This document shows positions 6,500 through 8,592 of a stretch of 8,592 bases of DNA, piece after piece. The stretch comes from DASWIV01 sp036397475 (GTDB lineage: Bacteria; JAJVIF01; JAPKYR01). Positions within the stretch are counted from its first letter, which is position 1. The number at the start of each line of letters is the position of its first letter. Both the position numbers and the translations under genes were made by a program. Below the pieces are notes generated by a model. It made no database searches. It saw nothing but the letters and a program-made list of their open reading frames with translations, and was not told the origin of the DNA. The stretch covers positions 1 to 8,592 of the forward strand of contig DASWIV010000196.1 in assembly GCA_036397475.1 (NCBI GenBank). The letters are read 5' to 3'.

Positions 6500-7414
6500 T
6501 CATCCCATGCCGGTAATCTCAGGTAATTTATAATTTATGAAGTAGATGCTAAGCGCCAGAATTATTACAGCCGTGGATGCCATGGCCCCAATTCGAACCG
6601 TATTTCTGATCTTGAATTCCTGAATAGCAGCTGTATATTCATCCCGCGATAGAGATTCCTTGTCCGGCTTATCTGAATGTTCACCCCAATACCATCCGAA
6701 CACAGCTACTGCCATTGCCAAAATGGTCACAATGGAGCTTGCCTTGTGAAGAGGTTTGATAAAAAGCATGACAGAGTCAATCTCGCGGAATACACCAGAT
6801 TCAACAAGTTCATAATAGCCACTCACAAATAATTGAAAGACCAGGATACCGAGAATCCATTCTGTGATACGAAAGAATCGGCCCAGATTTATATTGATGC
6901 TCCCTTTTATGAACAATACGCAAAAAGCCAATGCAAGCGAAAATCCTGCTATAGATCCTATTGCAAAACCGATTGGGTTTGATTTCAAATTGATAGCCGA
7001 CAAAAACATCACGGTTTCCGCACCTTCACGAAACACCATCAGAAACGCGAATGCACCAAGACCTATCGCTTCACGGAGATTTCCGGAATCGCCAGCTGCA
7101 TCGATAGTTTTCCGAACTCGAGATTCGATATCCTTTTTGAGCGTCTTGGCTTTTTGATGCATCCACCACATCATTGAAGCGACAAAAATACCTGATACCC
7201 AATACATCGCACCCTCATATGCTTCCTCATTGATGGGAAGGTTTTCAAGCGCTATCGCCATTACGATACTTGCGACAACTGACATTGCGATTCCCCAGTA
7301 TACCGGTGGAATAAGGTCATGCCGGTTCGTGTTCCTCAGCATGACAAGAATGATTCCAATTATAAGTGCCGCTTCAATACCTTCCCTTAAAACTATGAGA
7401 AATGATTCAAACAT
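6500..7414 (-). CDS. FTR1/EfeU-family high-affinity iron permease
   Basis: 304 aa integral membrane protein of the inner membrane. FTR1-family permeases import iron using paired Arg-Glu-Gly-x-Glu motifs within membrane helices; both are present, REGIE at 10-14 and REGAE at 129-133 (in AFLMVFREGAETVMFL). About seven to eight hydrophobic segments are visible, among them 13-26, 39-58, 70-87, 118-140, 147-169, 184-200, 225-243 and 276-294. The last follows a charged cytoplasmic or periplasmic loop (SDKPDKESLSRDEY) and looks like an addition to the basic fold. EfeO and EfeB partners are absent from the window; the downstream gene is an SLH porin instead. The start codon fits the family (the REGIE helix begins immediately) but the Shine-Dalgarno is weak (AGGA 12 nt upstream). 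The promoter and palindromic operator at 7452-7512 predict metal-dependent repression. Lead or other metal specificity (PbrT-like) is an alternative. Confidence 0.9.
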   Translation of the reverse strand: MFESFLIVLREGIEAALIIGIILVMLRNTNRHDLIPPVYWGIAMSVVASIVMAIALENLPINEEAYEGAMYWVSGIFVASMMWWMHQKAKTLKKDIESRVRKTIDAAGDSGNLREAIGLGAFAFLMVFREGAETVMFLSAINLKSNPIGFAIGSIAGFSLALAFCVLFIKGSININLGRFFRITEWILGILVFQLFVSGYYELVESGVFREIDSVMLFIKPLHKASSIVTILAMAVAVFGWYWGEHSDKPDKESLSRDEYTAAIQEFKIRNTVRIGAMASTAVIILALSIYFINYKLPEITGMG

Positions 7415-7451
7415 AAGAGAAAACCATCCTGTTGGAGTTTCTTAAAACATT

Positions 7452-7474
7452 TTATTGAGACTCAGTCTCAATAA
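7452..7474. promoter_or_regulatory. 23-bp perfect palindrome (11-1-11), probable metalloregulator operator
   Basis: The arms TTATTGAGACT (7452-7462) and AGTCTCAATAA (7464-7474) are exact reverse complements around a single central C. The site lies about 3-25 nt downstream of the predicted transcription start of the FTR1 gene and 38 nt before its ATG. Odd-centred, AT-flanked palindromes of 19-23 bp are typical of Fur and DtxR-family iron repressors. The inner TGAGA-N5-TCTCA resembles the TGAGAAT-type half sites of some Fur boxes, but it is not a textbook Fur or DtxR consensus. Binding here would block transcription, as expected for iron-replete repression. Confidence 0.72.
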
Positions 7475-7483
7475 GACGAGGGG

Positions 7484-7512
7484 ATTATTGCATAGTGAGG
7501 CAAATTTGTCAA
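7484..7512 (-). promoter_or_regulatory. Sigma70-type promoter of the FTR1-porin unit
   Basis: On the minus strand a perfect TTGACA (7512 down to 7507) is followed by a 17-nt spacer and AATAAT (7489 down to 7484), one mismatch from TATAAT. The expected start is near 7477, giving a leader of about 63 nt that begins with the palindromic operator. This is the best promoter match I found in the window. Confidence 0.75.
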
Positions 7513-7573
7513 CAATGATGAATGCAAAATGTGAATTTAAGCGTTCATATTACCTTTAGCATCAACCAGGTGG

Positions 7574-7662
7574 CGGCTGTAAAATCCATCCTTGGATTTT
7601 GAAGCCGATAATCGATAGTAATTGGAATCGGCTATAAAACTCGGGGACAAGTTTAATAGCCG
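7574..7662. repeat. Two tandem 34-nt hairpins sharing the outer stem CGGCT/AGCCG
   Basis: Hairpin 1 (7574-7607) has CGGCT, a 2x2 internal bulge, an 8-bp AAAATCCA/TGGATTTT stem and a TCCT loop, closed by AGCCG. Hairpin 2 (7629-7662) has CGGCTAT, an A-A mismatch, a 5-bp AAACT/AGTTT stem and an 8-nt loop, closed by ATAGCCG. Both are exactly 34 nt, start 55 nt apart and share the outer arms, while the inner stems differ in sequence yet still pair. AGCCGAT (7603-7609) can also pair with ATCGGCT (7627-7633) in an alternative fold. They lie just before the acidic-protein gene remnant. They could be REP-like palindromes, a structured RNA or a terminator pair; the type is not recognised. Confidence 0.5.
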
Positions 7663-7781
7663 GCACCCGGCTTACCGAGGACAAACTCGACGAGTACATG
7701 GACGATGAGGAGATGGACGAGTACGAGGAGGAGCGCTCGTCGCTCGATGAGGAATGGACCGATGGTGTCTGGGAAACATGA
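7638..7781 (+). pseudogene. 3' fragment of a second copy of the acidic-protein gene
   Basis: This plus-strand frame is open from 7638 (stop just before, at 7635-7637) to the TGA at 7779-7781. Its last 34 codons (7677-7778) match the C-terminus of the intact protein encoded at 4424-4825 (bases 4721-4822) without gaps: 29 of 34 residues are identical, including DDEEMDEYEEER and SLDEEWTDGVWET. Of those 29 identical residues 13 use a different synonymous codon, while only five codons change the amino acid. So this is an old paralogue that was long under purifying selection, not a recent copy. Homology fades before about 7671 and stops at the TGA, where the truncated lipoprotein gene begins on the other strand. 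With no start codon, no N-terminal two thirds and hairpins in their place, it is a remnant. Confidence 0.8.
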
Positions 7782-8191
7782 GATATCGACAAATCCCATT
7801 GCCCCATGAACTTCCTGGGGTGTTGCAGCACCAACACTATCCGACCAGGCTGCCCAATAATTGTTACCGTTCATATCTATAACAGTCAAACTGGACGAGG
7901 ATCCATAATTATGATGAAGCAACGCTGGAACGGCTAATTCAAATTCACCATCGGCCTGGGCGTTAATTTGAGTAATTGATGTTCAGAATATTTCACAGTG
8001 GCCAGGTCAACATCGGACGCCGGATCCTCATCCTCCCCCCCAAAGATTTGTCTGGTATCCATAAAATCCATCGCAACCCGTTCAAATGGATTCTCGGCAC
8101 TCAAATCAACAGGCGAACCTTTAGAACACGACGAAATAAAAAATAGTGCGGTTAATAGAAGAAACATTCCAGCAGCAAATTTGTTAAGCAT
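7782..8191 (-). pseudogene. Frameshifted, 3'-truncated lipoprotein gene of unknown function
   Basis: The start is well supported: GGGAGGA lies about 8 nt before the ATG at 8189-8191. Residues 1-22 are a lipoprotein signal peptide ending in the lipobox ISSC (Cys22 lipidated after cleavage). The first frame runs through FERVAMDFMDTRQIFGG and DVDLATVKYSEH and then stops at 7934-7936. Between about 7982 and 7936 protein-like coding moves to another frame, which continues as SITQINAQADGEFELAVPAL, LTVIDMNGNNYWAAWSDSVG and QEVHGAMGFVDIS down to about 7785. There it meets the plus-strand acidic-gene fragment and no further protein-like sequence follows. A single-base deletion, or two-base insertion, explains the frame change; a sequencing indel is possible, but the 3' truncation remains either way. 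It lies 24 nt after the partial upstream ORF on the same strand, so it was second in an operon. Confidence 0.65.
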
Positions 8192-8215
8192 CTCTGTTTT
8201 CCTCCCAAGGAATTT

Positions 8216-8592
8216 TTATTCATAGTCTATTGTAAACTCGAAAACATCATACGCATGGTCATAGCGTTTTACTGGCCATCCTTCTAATCCGTAAACCACG
8301 GCAACCCCTATATGATCACCTTCAGGAAATGATTTTATAGACATCGGTACCGTATTACCGTAGTGATTCGGCCATTCCGGCTCATAGGAATATACACCCC
8401 AACCACTTATAAAATTGACATAATCAGTGTAATATGCCATTTTGGGACTATCTAAGAATTCTCCCCATTGCCTGATTGGGAAATAAATATTTTCGTGAAA
8501 ACTACTACAGCATTGATCGTCAGTGATCACCTTTCCTTCATTCAGCACGACATTGAACTCGTATGGCTCTGATTGATTGGCACTGATTGGAA
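8216..8592 (-). CDS. Unknown protein, N-terminus outside the window
   Basis: The frame is open to the right edge of the window, so at least 124 residues are seen and the true start is beyond it; a GTG at 8548 is internal and not needed as a start. The visible part is rich in aromatic residues and short beta-like strands (YEFNVVLNEGKVITDD, NFISGWGVYSYEPEW, HIGVAVVYGLEGWPV, VFEFTIDYE), which suggests a beta-sandwich-like extracytoplasmic domain. Two adjacent Cys (QCCSS) are present. It stops at 8216-8218, 24 nt before the ATG of the lipoprotein gene, which has its own strong Shine-Dalgarno; the two were probably cotranscribed and may have acted together at the cell surface. I do not recognise the family. 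Confidence 0.6.
   Translation of the reverse strand, partial: PISANQSEPYEFNVVLNEGKVITDDQCCSSFHENIYFPIRQWGEFLDSPKMAYYTDYVNFISGWGVYSYEPEWPNHYGNTVPMSIKSFPEGDHIGVAVVYGLEGWPVKRYDHAYDVFEFTIDYE

Noticed and set aside
7574..7700. Integron attC-like recombination site
   Set aside because: The hairpins lack the RYYYAAC and GTTRRRY core sites, and no integrase or cassette array is seen.
7562..7837. Serine-rich open frame on the minus strand
   Set aside because: It is the antisense of the Asp/Glu-rich plus-strand remnant; reverse-complemented acidic codons give Ser-rich peptides. The plus-strand homology to 4721-4825 explains it.
7653..7922. 89-residue minus-strand frame read as a separate gene
   Set aside because: Its first half is the continuation of the frameshifted lipoprotein and its second half is antisense of the acidic-gene remnant; no start signal supports it as a gene.
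7936..7985. Programmed ribosomal frameshift joining the two lipoprotein frames
   Set aside because: No slippery heptamer or obvious downstream pseudoknot is visible, and the gene is also truncated, so mutation or a sequencing indel is simpler.

Overview
The window looks like chromosome from an uncultured diderm bacterium. Outer-membrane capacity is shown by a signal-peptide/SLH/coiled-coil/beta-barrel porin ending in Phe and by a lipoprotein signal with a lipobox. I recognise no phage, IS, rRNA, tRNA or CRISPR. Lineage is only an inference: SLH-linked porins, a FabL-type enoyl reductase and RHS/SBBP-like debris would fit one of the poorly cultured FCB-like or neighbouring phyla.

Layout, left to right. 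(1) 1-462 (+) is an in-frame mosaic of three unrelated protein pieces: YD/RHS-like, beta-propeller-like, and the C-terminal half of a GNAT acetyltransferase. It is best read as gene debris or an assembly chimera. (2) 3954 down to 488 (-) is a four-gene run: fabL (SDR-type enoyl-ACP reductase), a second SDR reductase 3 nt downstream, a small secreted protein of unknown function, and a solitary beta-class DNA methyltransferase. (3) 4133-4825 (+), divergent from fabL, holds an orphan hypC and a very acidic 133-aa protein of unknown function. (4) 7414 down to 4934 (-) is an iron-uptake-like pair: an FTR1-family permease followed by an SLH porin. A near-consensus sigma70-type promoter precedes the permease, and an 11-1-11 palindrome lies just downstream of the predicted transcription start. 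(5) 7560-8592 is a scarred region. It holds two tandem 34-nt hairpins, a 3' fragment of a second copy of the acidic-protein gene (+), a frameshifted and truncated lipoprotein gene (-), and a partial unknown ORF (-) running off the window.

How the parts may work together. FabL plus its partner SDR points to fatty-acid elongation or acyl reduction. HypC serves [NiFe]-hydrogenase maturation, but its substrate and partner genes are not here. The permease and porin with their palindromic operator form a plausible metal-responsive unit.

The most unusual signals are the operator/promoter architecture, the acidic-protein family present as one intact copy and one remnant, the two covarying hairpins beside that remnant, and the multi-part mosaic at the left edge.
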